Part shown: positions 52,770-62,330 of the stretch, in pieces | Numbering within the stretch: the first letter of the stretch is position 1 | Layout of the letters: each line of letters begins with the position of its first letter | Assembly (NCBI GenBank): GCA_017798145.1 | Contig: CP059069.1 | Coordinates: 1,349,226-1,413,225 of the forward strand | DNA length: 64,000 nt | Origin: Akkermansiaceae bacterium | GTDB taxonomy: Bacteria > Verrucomicrobiota > Verrucomicrobiia > Verrucomicrobiales > Akkermansiaceae | Direction of reading: 5' to 3' | Notes under the pieces: model-generated | Databases searched by the model: none | What the model was told of the DNA's origin: nothing | What the model saw: only the letters and a program-made list of their open reading frames with translations | Program-made: the position numbers and the translations under genes

Positions 52770-54542
52770 TCAGAGAGCGAGTGTTTTCAAGGCTCCATCG
52801 ACGATCTCCTTCACGCGGAAGGTGATGCCCTGGATCTTGTTGAGCGAGCGGATGTTAGGGTTGCAGGTGACGGAGCGCAGCAGGGTGGCGAGCTGGCCAT
52901 GGCCGTAGATCCCCGGATCGTTCATTTCCGGCACGAGGATATGCGTGTATCGGTGGAAAATGTCGCCCAGCCCGTTGCGCAGCGGGTGGATGTGGCGCAG
53001 GTGCAGCGAGCCGACCTTGTGGCCGGCGGCACGGAGCTGGTCCGTGGCTTCCTTGATCGGCCCGTAGGTGGAGCCCCAGCCGACGAAGAGGAGATCGCCC
53101 TGCTCGTCGCCGAAAAAGTCCGGGGCGGGCAGGGAGTTGGCGAGCTGGATGAGTTTTTCGCGGCGCTTCGCGGACATCGACTCGTGGTTGATCGGATTTG
53201 AGGAAGGGTGCCCCCATTCGTCGTGCTCCAGGCCGGTGACGACGGGATATTTCCCTTCCGTGGAGCGCGCGCCCGGCGGCGAATGGCGGGTGATTTTCCC
53301 GAGCGGATACGGTTTGAAATCAGCGCCGCGATCGCTGAGATCCAGCGTCGGCTCCATCCAGTGCTTTTCCAGGTCCGGCTCCGGGAAGGCCTCGATGCGC
53401 GAAGAGATCGCCTGATCGGAAAGGATGATGACAGGCGTGGAATACTCGCGCGCGATCCGGCAGGCCTCGATGGCGGTGTAGAAACAATCCTGCACATCGC
53501 GAGGCGCGAGCACGACGCGCGGGGCGTCGCCATGCGAGCCGTAGATCGCCTGCATGAGGTCGGATTGCTCCACGGAGGTAGGCAAACCCGTCGATGGCCC
53601 GCCGCGCTGGATGTTCACCACGATGAGCGGGATTTCCGCCATGCAGGCGTAGCCGATTGCCTCGGATTTCAGCGATAAACCCGGGCCGGAGGAACCTGTG
53701 ATGGCGAGGTGGCCGGAGTAGGCCGCGCCGATCGCGATGGCGACCGCGGCGAGCTCGTCCTCCGCCTGGATGAACATGCCGCCGTATTTCGGAAGCTCTG
53801 AGCGCAGCAGCTCCATGATGCTCGACCACGGCGTGATCGGGTAGCCCGCGCCGAAACGGACCCCGCCGGCGATGAGGCCGAGAGAGAGCATGGTGTTGCC
53901 ATCGGTGGAGAGGCGGTTCGCCTCCTCGTTCTCGCCGGGGGCGAAGGGCATGTGGTTGATGTCGTGAACCGGCCAGGCGTAGCCTGCATCGAAGGCCAGC
54001 AGGGCATTGCGGAGGATGTCCTCTTTTTTCCCGCCGAACTTCCGCGAAATGATCGCGGTGAGCTTTTCCTTATCGAGCTTGTAAACGGCGCAGAGCATTC
54101 CGAGCACGAAGATGTTCTTGCCGCGATCCTTCGCTGAGCCGCCGATCGCCTCGATGGCTGCGGAGGTGAAGGGGACTCCAATGTGGATGATCTCGCGGTC
54201 GGTGTTGAGCTCCTTGACCTGATCGCTGTCGTAGAAACAGATGCCGCCCTCACGCAGGGATTTCAGATGGTTGTCGTAGGAATCCTGGTAGAAGGCCACG
54301 AGCGTATCCGCCTCGTCGCCGGGGTGCAGGACTTTTCCCGATCCCAGGTGAACCTGGAAAATCGACGGCCCGCCGGAAATGGTGGATGGGATGGTCATGT
54401 AGGTCATCACATCCTGCGCGGTCGATCCCGCGAGCTGGGCGAGGAACGCGCCGATGGATTGGATTCCGTCCTGCGAATATCCGGCGAGCCGGATCACGGC
54501 GTTCCGGAGAGCCTCCGGAGGGCTTGCTTGTGCTGATGTCAT
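52770..54542 (-). CDS. korA: 2-oxoacid:ferredoxin oxidoreductase, fused gamma-alpha subunit
   Basis: The 590-residue protein is a fusion of gamma (about 15-190: IRLAGYSQDGIQSIGAFLAQ, TYMTIPSTISGGPSIFQVHL) and alpha (about 205-590) parts, as in KorA-type two-subunit enzymes. The alpha part has GNTMLSLGLIAGGVRFGAGY, PITPWSSIMELL, AIGAAYSGHLAITGSSGPGLSLKSE and GLPTSVEQSDLMQAIYGSHGD. With KorB it forms a cytoplasmic enzyme feeding low-potential electrons to ferredoxin. The start at 54542 (MTSAQASPPEALRN) is preferred over 54572. It is followed directly by korB. Confidence 0.92.
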   Translation of the reverse strand: MTSAQASPPEALRNAVIRLAGYSQDGIQSIGAFLAQLAGSTAQDVMTYMTIPSTISGGPSIFQVHLGSGKVLHPGDEADTLVAFYQDSYDNHLKSLREGGICFYDSDQVKELNTDREIIHIGVPFTSAAIEAIGGSAKDRGKNIFVLGMLCAVYKLDKEKLTAIISRKFGGKKEDILRNALLAFDAGYAWPVHDINHMPFAPGENEEANRLSTDGNTMLSLGLIAGGVRFGAGYPITPWSSIMELLRSELPKYGGMFIQAEDELAAVAIAIGAAYSGHLAITGSSGPGLSLKSEAIGYACMAEIPLIVVNIQRGGPSTGLPTSVEQSDLMQAIYGSHGDAPRVVLAPRDVQDCFYTAIEACRIAREYSTPVIILSDQAISSRIEAFPEPDLEKHWMEPTLDLSDRGADFKPYPLGKITRHSPPGARSTEGKYPVVTGLEHDEWGHPSSNPINHESMSAKRREKLIQLANSLPAPDFFGDEQGDLLFVGWGSTYGPIKEATDQLRAAGHKVGSLHLRHIHPLRNGLGDIFHRYTHILVPEMNDPGIYGHGQLATLLRSVTCNPNIRSLNKIQGITFRVKEIVDGALKTLAL

Positions 54543-54663
54543 TGCAATGGGTTTTTCAATGGAAAGCACCATTCATAGCAGCCTCACGGCTATGCGGAAG
54601 CCAAAAAGGCGGGCAATCAAAGGCCGCTCTGCCCATTCAGCCCCCATCGAAGCGCCATGGTTT

Positions 54664-56847
54664 TCAATCACGCCGCCACGCCCGGAAGACATCTTCTGCG
54701 GGCGTCTCGGTTTTCGTGTCCATCCATTTCTCCAAGGCCGCTTTCATGGCTGCGTGGATTTCTGGGTTTTCCGCGGAAACATCCTCGATGCCGAAGTCGC
54801 CCCCGCTGCGCTCGAATAGCGCGAAGTGGCGGCTGCCATTCGCTGCGGGGGTGCAGATGAGCTGCCAATCGTCGGTCATGAGGCAGCGCTGCTTGGCGGC
54901 GACGAGCGGTTCCTGCCATTCCTTCTTCAGGACGAACTGGTAGTTGAAGGAATCATCGATGAATGTCATCCCATCCATGGGCGGCAACTTGGGGCGCGTG
55001 ACACCGGGCACTCGGAACTGAACGAAGGGGAAGCCGGTCTCACCGTAGTAAGCGCGGCTGCTGGGAGGCTCCGTACCATCCAGCCATTTGGCGAAGCTTT
55101 TCCCCTCCCAGGAGGCGGGCTTCTCCGCTCCGAGGAGATCGGCAATGGTTGGGACGATATCGATGATGCTGACCGTGGCAGGGATTTCCTGCGGCTGCGC
55201 GCCGGGGATATGGAATACGAGCGGCACGTGGTTCCCGCCCATGCCACCCCCGAAGGTGAGGCCGTGACCGAGGGTGACACCCTCCTCGTAAAGGTTGTCC
55301 CCATGATCCGCAGTGACGATGACGATGGTGTTTTCATCCAGCCCCTTCGATTTCAGGGCATCGAGGATCTGCCCGACGTTGTCATCGAACTGTCGGGTGC
55401 AGCCGTCGTAGAGATCCCGGATCTGGCGGATTTCCTTTTCCGGGAGCGCCTTCCACTTGTTCTCCAGATCCGTGCCGCCGATGAAGGAGTCGATGTCGAA
55501 ATCGACCCCGCTTTTGTTAGGGCCGGCGTATCCGGGATCCGCGAACATGGTGGAGTATGGCTCCGGGCTGCGGTAAGGGAGGTGGTTGCAGGAGTAGAAC
55601 ACGTGCCAGAAAAACGGCTTGCCGCTTTCCGCCACCTGTTCCAGGCGCCCCTTCACCCGCTCGGTGACAACCTCCGGGGTGACGAAGCTCGCAAAGGAGC
55701 CGAGCTGCGGAAAAACCGCGTAGCCCAAGGGGTGGTCAAAGTAGAGCGGGATGACGAAGTGAGCCATCACCACCGCCTGGGACATGTAGATCTTGAAATT
55801 GTCGAACGAGGAGACGGAGATGTGCCCGAAGCCCATGGGCATGAGCTCGTAGTAGCCTGCACACCAATCGCCGAAGGCGGCGGTATCGTAACCTTTCGCC
55901 GCAAGGATGGGGGCGATGGGCGAGATCCTCGCCTTGGTCGCGGCAACCGTTTCCTCATCCGGATACATGTGCCGCAACCCGTGGGTGTGCGGGTATTGCG
56001 AAACCATCAGGGAGGTGCCGGACTCCAGGGTGGAGGCAATGGGGGTATAGCAGCCGGTGAAATTCGCGGAGCGCGAGGCGAGGGCATCGATGCGCGGCGA
56101 AACCCCTCCTGCGGCCAGCCCGTCGCCACGTCGCGGGACGTAGCCGTTGCAGCCGAGCTTGTCTGCGCGCAGGGAGTCGGAGCCGATGATGATCACGTTC
56201 GGCACCTCATCCTTTTCCGCCACCGGCGCTTTGCCCGCGGCTGCCATGAATCCGGATTTCCAGACGAAAAGCGCAAGCAGTACGGCGACCACCGCAGGAG
56301 CTGCGATGCGCCCGCGACGCGAAAGGCCAGCCCAGTGCCACCAAACCACATAGGCCGCCACGGCAAGCGGCAGCGCCTTGAACAGGAAGAAAAACACGGC
56401 GGGTTTCACCACCTCAGGCACCACATTGAGCACCTCGTAGTACCAGTGGCCGAACTTCGCGTCACCCAGGAAATACGGGCGCGTATCCACCAGCCTGAGA
56501 ATGAAATACCCGTGGATCAGGAATGCGCCAGCAAGCACCACCGTGACCCTCCAGCGTGCTTTCCCGATGCCATAGCGCAGGCAGATCGCGGAACAGAATG
56601 GTTGCAGCACGATCGCGAACAAAAGTGCGAGCAGCACGTAGGCGATAAGCACCTGCACGTTTTGCCAAACCAGGAAGCCCATGTATTCGTCACGCGCAAG
56701 CGCACTGAACTTGTTCTCCATCGCTCCCGAGGATGACCCCAGGCGGGCCAATCCGACAAGATACTGGATGAGGAAAAACATCCCGCATCCGGCAAGCACC
56801 GCGCCGAAAGGCAATCTCCGCCCCGTTGCCATGCCTACACCACGCAT
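54664..56847 (-). CDS. Membrane-anchored sulfatase-fold protein with Thr at the nucleophile position
   Basis: The 727-residue protein has about five membrane segments in its first 200 residues, then an alkaline-phosphatase-superfamily domain (about 215-640): VIIIGSDSLRADKLG (metal Asp, about 218-232), VTADHGDNLYEEGVTLGHG and GGGMGGNHVPLVFH. Where secreted sulfatases have C-x-P-x-R, it reads IASTLESGTSLMVSQYPHTHG, placing Thr273 at the nucleophile. That is as in lipoteichoic-acid synthases and phosphoethanolamine transferases, so a phosphotransferase acting outside the membrane is more likely than a sulfatase. Its ATG overlaps the upstream gene's stop (TGATG). Confidence 0.75.
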   Translation of the reverse strand: MRGVGMATGRRLPFGAVLAGCGMFFLIQYLVGLARLGSSSGAMENKFSALARDEYMGFLVWQNVQVLIAYVLLALLFAIVLQPFCSAICLRYGIGKARWRVTVVLAGAFLIHGYFILRLVDTRPYFLGDAKFGHWYYEVLNVVPEVVKPAVFFFLFKALPLAVAAYVVWWHWAGLSRRGRIAAPAVVAVLLALFVWKSGFMAAAGKAPVAEKDEVPNVIIIGSDSLRADKLGCNGYVPRRGDGLAAGGVSPRIDALASRSANFTGCYTPIASTLESGTSLMVSQYPHTHGLRHMYPDEETVAATKARISPIAPILAAKGYDTAAFGDWCAGYYELMPMGFGHISVSSFDNFKIYMSQAVVMAHFVIPLYFDHPLGYAVFPQLGSFASFVTPEVVTERVKGRLEQVAESGKPFFWHVFYSCNHLPYRSPEPYSTMFADPGYAGPNKSGVDFDIDSFIGGTDLENKWKALPEKEIRQIRDLYDGCTRQFDDNVGQILDALKSKGLDENTIVIVTADHGDNLYEEGVTLGHGLTFGGGMGGNHVPLVFHIPGAQPQEIPATVSIIDIVPTIADLLGAEKPASWEGKSFAKWLDGTEPPSSRAYYGETGFPFVQFRVPGVTRPKLPPMDGMTFIDDSFNYQFVLKKEWQEPLVAAKQRCLMTDDWQLICTPAANGSRHFALFERSGGDFGIEDVSAENPEIHAAMKAALEKWMDTKTETPAEDVFRAWRRD

Positions 56848-57962
56848 CAGGGCTTATCCTTTTCCGGATCTTCCAAAAAGATCCATCGCGGCGCGACCAT
56901 TTCCCTAACCACCACCCCGCGCCTGGAGAGCACCCCGCCGGGAAGGTGCAGCCGCAGCATCATGGGCGTCGCGGCACCCCTGTTATGCCCGATGGCCTCG
57001 TTCATCCTCGCCTCAAGCTCCGTACCGCGGGCCACATAGCCGTAGAGGGTTTCCTCACCGCCCAATGCCGTCAGGCGGAACGAGGCATAGGTGGCGCTGT
57101 CCGCGAACTCGAAGCTATAGTAGTTGTCCGGCTCCACATATACCCGGAAATCCCCCGTGTAGCCGCCAGGGCGGCCCTTTGCGAATTCATCCCAGTCCAT
57201 CGGCTGGTAGCAGACGAAGGTCTCCCAATCCACCTTCGCCTCCCCTGCGGAGAGCACCTCCACCAGAACCTGGCTCTTGCCGCCGCCGGGAAACACGCAC
57301 GACACCATCCAGAATGTCGCCAGGTTCTCGATGGTCAGCGGCTCCAGGCCGGCCATCCTCTCCACCCGCACGGGAACAGGCGGCGAGTCCAGGTAGTGCC
57401 TCTCCATCAGCGGCTCGACACGGTCCGGCTGCCTGACATAGCGCCTCATTTCCTCCACCGTCCGGGAGTCGAAGAAAGCACGCACTGTCGTCTCGATTGC
57501 ATCGACCATCAAAACCGCATCCATATCTTCCTGCATCTCCTTTTCCAGGGTATGCTTCGCCGCGCCCTCGATGCGCACCCGCTTGTCCTTCGCCCCGCCC
57601 ACCTGCATGAGCGACCACAGGATGGCACCCGAAAAAACGCACCCAAGCAAGGCGACCCAACCCCAGGGGATCCTGCTTCTGGCTGCAGGAGCGGCGTTCC
57701 ACTGGTCCTCCTCACGGATCTCCTCCCTCTCGATCAGAGATCCCACGTGAGGCTCGTTCGAGCGCGTCTTGAGCTCCTCCCTCGTCGCCGCCATCAGCCT
57801 TGCCTCCGGGGTATCCATGGCGCCGACACGCACCGGCGGGAGTTCGACGACCTCCTCCACGGCATCCGGATGCAGGCGGACGAATCGCGAGACCTTCTCC
57901 GCCTCCTCGTCCACCGGCTTCAACTCGATGCTTTTCTTTTCCGTTTCCTTCGCCATCGGCAT
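56847..57962 (-). CDS. Bitopic membrane protein of unknown function
   Basis: I do not recognise a family. The roughly 371-residue product has an acidic, charged cytoplasmic part (about 1-97), one membrane segment (IPWGWVALLGCVFSGAILWSLM, about 98-119), and a roughly 250-residue extracytoplasmic part. The latter contains AIETTVRAFFDSRTVEEMRRYVRQPDRVEPLMERHY (about 155-190) and GYTGDFRVYVEPDNYYSFEF. The start could be 57986, 57962 or 57956. It is translationally coupled to the sulfatase-fold membrane gene through TGATG, so the two probably act together. It is divergent from the glycosyltransferase gene, with about 70 bases between. Confidence 0.7.
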   Translation of the reverse strand: MPMAKETEKKSIELKPVDEEAEKVSRFVRLHPDAVEEVVELPPVRVGAMDTPEARLMAATREELKTRSNEPHVGSLIEREEIREEDQWNAAPAARSRIPWGWVALLGCVFSGAILWSLMQVGGAKDKRVRIEGAAKHTLEKEMQEDMDAVLMVDAIETTVRAFFDSRTVEEMRRYVRQPDRVEPLMERHYLDSPPVPVRVERMAGLEPLTIENLATFWMVSCVFPGGGKSQVLVEVLSAGEAKVDWETFVCYQPMDWDEFAKGRPGGYTGDFRVYVEPDNYYSFEFADSATYASFRLTALGGEETLYGYVARGTELEARMNEAIGHNRGAATPMMLRLHLPGGVLSRRGVVVREMVAPRWIFLEDPEKDKP

Positions 57963-58033
57963 GGATAGGAAAGCAGAAAAGCCCATCGACGCAATGCCTC
58001 GTTGTCACGTAAAGTCAGCCCAGAAACCGCCCG

Positions 58034-59137
58034 ATGCCCGAGAAAAAGAGAATCCTCATCATCACCGCAGCCTTCGGCGAGGGACACAACAGCGCCGCAC
58101 GGAACCTCGCCCTCGCCCTCAGCTCCATGGGTGCGGAGACCCGCGTCGCCGATCCCTGCGTCCTTTCCGCCCCACAATCCACCGCCGTCATCCAGTGGGG
58201 TTACCGCCTTGTCACCACCCACCTCCCCCTGGTCTGGGAAAAAATCTACAAGGCAACCGACAACTGCGATTTCTCCCGGCCCAACCTCCCGCTCATGCGC
58301 GCCCCGGAGAGCTACCTGGAAACGCTCGTCACCGAGTGGCGGCCCGATGCCATTGTCTCCACCTACCCGGTCTATCCGTATTTCCTGGAGCGCCATTTCA
58401 AGGATGCCGGCACCCGCGTGCCGGTGTTCACCGTCGTCACCGACTCCATCGAGATCAACGCCTCATGGCTCCGCGCCCCCACGGACTGGTTCCTCGTCAC
58501 CGACCGCACGACGCTCGAGACCATGCGCTGCTGGGGCATCCCCCAGGAAAAGATCATCGCCACCGGCTTCCCGGTGAACCCCATCTTCACGCATCTCCCC
58601 ACGGTCGATGCCACCGATCCCTGCAAGCCCTTCCGCATCCTCTATTTCCCCACCGCCAAGAAACCCTTCGTCCGCCGCCACAGCAAGGCGCTCCTGGAAG
58701 CCTCCCCGGAGGTCCACCTCACCATCGTCATGGGGAAAAACTTCCGCCTGCTCCAATCCCGCGCCCGCGAGATCAAGGCCGCCCACCCCGGCCGGGTCCG
58801 CCTGCTCGGCTGGACGAAAAAAGTCCCCCAGCTCATCACGAAACACCACATGGTCGTCGGCAAGGCCGGCGGAGCCACCGTCCACGAAGCCATCGCCGCC
58901 CGCTGCCCGATGCTCATCCACCACCTCGTCCCCGGCCAGGAGGAGGGAAATCTCCAACTCCTCCAGCAGCTCGGCGCTGGCGATCTCGCCGAGAACCCGA
59001 AAGACCTCACCGCCGCCGTCTCCGACATGCTCGCCGACGGCGCCGCCAAGTGGCGCAAGATGAAAGCCGCCCTCACCGCCCACAACTGCAGCGACGGTGC
59101 CATCACCGCCTCCAGATTCATCCTCTCGAAAATCTGA
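58034..59137 (+). CDS. MGDG synthase/UgtP-type diacylglycerol glycosyltransferase
   Basis: The 367-residue protein belongs to the family that transfers a hexose to diacylglycerol (plant MGDG synthase, Bacillus UgtP) and is related to MurG. The N-terminal MGDG_synth part has ILIITAAFGEGHNSAARNLA (about 7-26), VSTYPVYPYFLE and FTVVTDSIEINASWL. The sugar-nucleotide-binding half has VMGKNFRLL, GWTKKVPQLI and the signature VVGKAGGATVHEAIAARCPM (about 277-296) with PGQEEGN. It would act on the cytoplasmic face of the membrane making glycolipids. It is followed four bases later by a HAD phosphatase. Confidence 0.85.
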   Translation: MPEKKRILIITAAFGEGHNSAARNLALALSSMGAETRVADPCVLSAPQSTAVIQWGYRLVTTHLPLVWEKIYKATDNCDFSRPNLPLMRAPESYLETLVTEWRPDAIVSTYPVYPYFLERHFKDAGTRVPVFTVVTDSIEINASWLRAPTDWFLVTDRTTLETMRCWGIPQEKIIATGFPVNPIFTHLPTVDATDPCKPFRILYFPTAKKPFVRRHSKALLEASPEVHLTIVMGKNFRLLQSRAREIKAAHPGRVRLLGWTKKVPQLITKHHMVVGKAGGATVHEAIAARCPMLIHHLVPGQEEGNLQLLQQLGAGDLAENPKDLTAAVSDMLADGAAKWRKMKAALTAHNCSDGAITASRFILSKI

Positions 59138-59141
59138 ACCC

Positions 59142-59765
59142 ATGGCCGATTTCCTCTACGACATCGGGAAAGTCCTGCTCGACTTCGATTTCGAGCCTTC
59201 CCTCGCAAAACTCCTTCCGCCCGCCCACCCGGATCCCGCCGCGGCCATGGCAAGGCTCCTCGGCAAAAAAGACGAGTTCGAGACCGGCCGCATCTCCACG
59301 GAAGACTACACCGCCTGGGCCATCGAAACCCTCGGCACGGACGCCTCCCCGGAGACATTCCACTCCGCCTGGCAGAACATCTTCACGCCGAACCTGCCCA
59401 TGTGGGATACCGTCCGCAGCCTCGCCGCCGCAGGCCACCGCCTCATCCTCTTCTCCAACACCAACTCCATCCACTGCCCCTGGGTTTTCGAAACCTACCC
59501 CGAATTCTCCGTCTTCCACGGCTCCGTCCTCTCCTACGAGACCGGCTCCATCAAGCCCCACCCCGACATCTACCGGCACGCCATCGAAAAATACTCCCTC
59601 ACCCCGGGGAAAACCCTCTACATCGACGACCTCCCCGCCAACATCGCCACCGGCAACGAATTCGGTTTCCGCACGCACCAATACGAGCTGACCAACCACG
59701 CCGCATTCGAACAATGGCTCGCCGGGGAGCTCCCCTCGCCGGACATCCCGCATTCCCGGGGATGA
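59142..59765 (+). CDS. HAD-superfamily phosphatase, YihX-like
   Basis: This is a 207-residue cytoplasmic enzyme. Motif I is LYDIGKVLLDFD (nucleophile Asp6). The usual second Asp is Gly, as in the YihX group of sugar-phosphate phosphatases. A helical cap is followed by motif II LILFSNTNSIHCP (about 108-120), the motif III lysine in TGSIKPHPDIYRHAI (about 139-153) and motif IV LYIDDLPANIATG. YihX acts on glucose-1-phosphate; the substrate here is not proven. It lies four bases after the glycolipid synthase gene, so the two are likely co-expressed, and is followed by dapL. Confidence 0.85.
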   Translation: MADFLYDIGKVLLDFDFEPSLAKLLPPAHPDPAAAMARLLGKKDEFETGRISTEDYTAWAIETLGTDASPETFHSAWQNIFTPNLPMWDTVRSLAAAGHRLILFSNTNSIHCPWVFETYPEFSVFHGSVLSYETGSIKPHPDIYRHAIEKYSLTPGKTLYIDDLPANIATGNEFGFRTHQYELTNHAAFEQWLAGELPSPDIPHSRG

Positions 59766-59837
59766 TGCGGGGGAAAACCGCCATAAAATCGCACCCCGCA
59801 CTTGCCCCGCCCGCCCGCCGCGCCTACACCCTCCGGC

Positions 59838-61070
59838 ATGGCAACGATCAATTCCAACTTCCTCAAACTCAAGGCAGGCTACCTCTTTCCGGAAATCGCC
59901 CGCCGCGTAAAGGCTTACACCGAGGCAAACCCGGACAAGGCCGCCCGCATCATCCGCTGCGGCATCGGCGATGTCACCGAGCCGCTGCCATCCGCCGTGC
60001 GCGATGCAATGCACGCCGCCGTCGATGAACAGGGCGACCGCTCCACCTTCAAGGGCTACGGCCCGGAGCAAGGCTATGAGTTCTTGCGGCAGGCGATCGT
60101 GGACAACCAGTTCGCCGGCCTCGGCATCTCGGCGGACGAGGTCTTCATCTCCGACGGCTCCAAATGCGACACCGGCAACATCCTCGACATCTTCGGAAAA
60201 GGCAACGTCATCGCGATCACCGATCCCGTCTATCCGGTCTATGTCGATACCAACGTGATGGCGGGAAACACCGGGGACGCCGATGAAAACGGCGCCTACG
60301 CCGGCCTGCTCTACATGGAGTGCAACGCGGAAAACTATTTCGTCGCCGATGTCCCCTCGGAAAAGGCGGACCTCATCTATCTCTGCTTCCCCAACAACCC
60401 CACCGGGGCCGTTGCCACCCGCGCCCAGCTCGAGGCATGGGTCAGATATGCGAAGCAAAACGACGCGATCATCCTCTTCGATGCCGCCTACGAGGCCTTC
60501 ATCCAGGACAGCGACATCCCCCGCTCCATCTACGAGATCGAGGGAGCCAGGGATTGCGCGATCGAGTTCCGCTCCTTCTCCAAGAACGGCGGCTTCACCG
60601 GTGTCCGCTGCGCCTACACCATCATCCCGAAAACCGTCTCCGGCCGCACCGAGGAGGGCACCCCGGTGCCCATCCACCAGCTCTGGAACCGCCGCCACGC
60701 CACCAAGTTCAACGGCGCCTCCTACCCCGTCCAGAAGGGCGCCGCCGCAGTCTTCTCCGAGGAAGGGAAAGCCCAGGTCTCCGCACTCATCGCCCACTAC
60801 ATGGGCAATGCGAAACTGCTGCGCGAGGCCTGCCTCTCGCTCGGGCTCAGGGTCTTCGGCGGCGAGAACGCACCCTACGTTTGGGTCGGCTGCCCGCCGG
60901 GCGTCACCTCATGGCAGATGTTCGACAAGATGCTCGGCGAAGCCCAGGTGGTCATCACCCCCGGCTCCGGTTTCGGCTCCGCCGGCGAGGGATACTTCCG
61001 CATCTCCGCGTTCAACTCCCGCGAGAACGTCGTGGAAGTCTGCGCCCGCCTCAAGGCTCTCATCGCATGA
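59838..61070 (+). CDS. dapL: LL-diaminopimelate aminotransferase
   Basis: DapL converts tetrahydrodipicolinate directly to LL-diaminopimelate with glutamate as amino donor, a short lysine/DAP route found in PVC bacteria, some other bacteria and plants. The 410-residue PLP enzyme has [13 protein letters not shown] (about 38-50), [30 protein letters not shown] (about 107-121), [25 protein letters not shown] and the PLP-lysine segment [17 protein letters not shown] (about 248-264). It provides the residue that MurE adds. The ATG at 59838 gives the standard [17 protein letters not shown] start. Confidence 0.95.
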   Translation: MATINSNFLKLKAGYLFPEIARRVKAYTEANPDKAARIIRCGIGDVTEPLPSAVRDAMHAAVDEQGDRSTFKGYGPEQGYEFLRQAIVDNQFAGLGISADEVFISDGSKCDTGNILDIFGKGNVIAITDPVYPVYVDTNVMAGNTGDADENGAYAGLLYMECNAENYFVADVPSEKADLIYLCFPNNPTGAVATRAQLEAWVRYAKQNDAIILFDAAYEAFIQDSDIPRSIYEIEGARDCAIEFRSFSKNGGFTGVRCAYTIIPKTVSGRTEEGTPVPIHQLWNRRHATKFNGASYPVQKGAAAVFSEEGKAQVSALIAHYMGNAKLLREACLSLGLRVFGGENAPYVWVGCPPGVTSWQMFDKMLGEAQVVITPGSGFGSAGEGYFRISAFNSRENVVEVCARLKALIA

Positions 61071-61169
61071 TCGCCGCCCGGATGGGCCGCACCTAACTAA
61101 GCCGAATCCGCAAAAGAACAGGGATACGTCGGGAAAGCGCCGGAGACGAAGCTCCCCCACCCTGCCCCC

Positions 61170-62330
61170 TCAGATCCCCCTCATCATTCCGGCCATCGAG
61201 AGCGTCATCGTTTTCCTGACAGGCGCGAGCCGCTGGGAAACCCGGAAGCCTGCATGACGGAACGGAGTGATCCACTTGTGATCCGATTGGAAAACCGGGG
61301 TCAGCCAGCGGGTGGCGAGCTGGTAGTAGCGCAGGATTGGGCCGCGGCGGCGGGAGTATTCGGGGAGGGCTTTCTCCACGGGCATTTCACGCAGGCAGGC
61401 GGCGAGGCAGCTTGCATCCGCGAGGGCGAGGTTGACGCCCTGGCCGAGCTGCGGGCTCATCGCATGTCCCGCATCACCGAGAAAGACCAGCCTCTCGCCA
61501 TGCCATTTCCGCAACCTCACATCGCCGTAGCGGGCGGTGAGCACCTGCTCCCAGGAGCCGATCTGGGCGAGGAGATTTTCCGCCATGGGGCAGAGGCCGA
61601 GGATTTCGCCCTTCCAGTCATCGAGCGGGAGATTCCGCATCGCCGCATCGCGGGCGATCTCGATGCTCCAGAACAGGCTGATGAGCTCTTCGCTGCCGCC
61701 AGTCTCGCGGCCGGTCGGCAGGAAACCGGCGAGCTGACTTGTGCCGTGCACCACCTGGTGCAGGTCCCCGGAAGGGAAAACCCCGTTGTTTTTCCCGATG
61801 AACCAGTGCGCCCCCCAGGCGTAGCCCCGGTCACGACCCGCGCCGAGAAGGAACTTGCGCATGGCGGAGCGTGCGCCATCCGCCACCAACAGGAGGTCAA
61901 ATTTTTCCCCGCAGAGCTCCCAGCCATCCGGCAGCCTGCGGGCCGTCTCCACCCGGCTTCCCCATCGGATTTCCACGCCCTCCCTCTCCGCCAGACCGGT
62001 GAGAGCAGACATCAGCACCGGCCTATGCAAACCGGCCCCGAACATGCCCTGGCCGATCTCCGCGTAGCTCAGCTCCATGAGATCGCGCCCGTCCTTTTCG
62101 AGCACGTGCAGCCGCCTGACGACGGAGGCATGGGAAATCACCCTTTCATGGATCCCCAGTTCGCGCAGCACATCCATCCCGCTTGGCTGCATCAGGAAGC
62201 CCGCGCCGACGGCGCGGCTCTCCGGCGCCTGCTCGAAGGCCACCACCCGATGGCCGTCCCGCCTCAGGAAAACGGCGGCCGCAGCCCCTGCCGCGCCGCA
62301 GCCGATCACGGCGACCTTCATCGGGTTCAT
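61170..62330 (-). CDS. FAD-dependent monooxygenase (UbiH/PheA-type fold)
   Basis: This 386-residue flavoprotein has the dinucleotide motif VAVIGCGAAGAAAAVFLRRDG (about 6-26) and FEQAPESRAVGAGFLM. DLLLVADGARSAMRKFL (about 152-168) is the DG motif, and the second FAD motif is VFLGDAGHAMSPQLGQGVNLALADA (about 285-309). These are typical of aromatic-ring hydroxylases (FAD_binding_3 family). The substrate is unknown; a quinone or aromatic compound is possible. The start overlaps the TraB-like stop as ATGA, so the two genes are coupled. It is convergent with dapL. Confidence 0.87.
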   Translation of the reverse strand: MNPMKVAVIGCGAAGAAAAVFLRRDGHRVVAFEQAPESRAVGAGFLMQPSGMDVLRELGIHERVISHASVVRRLHVLEKDGRDLMELSYAEIGQGMFGAGLHRPVLMSALTGLAEREGVEIRWGSRVETARRLPDGWELCGEKFDLLLVADGARSAMRKFLLGAGRDRGYAWGAHWFIGKNNGVFPSGDLHQVVHGTSQLAGFLPTGRETGGSEELISLFWSIEIARDAAMRNLPLDDWKGEILGLCPMAENLLAQIGSWEQVLTARYGDVRLRKWHGERLVFLGDAGHAMSPQLGQGVNLALADASCLAACLREMPVEKALPEYSRRRGPILRYYQLATRWLTPVFQSDHKWITPFRHAGFRVSQRLAPVRKTMTLSMAGMMRGI

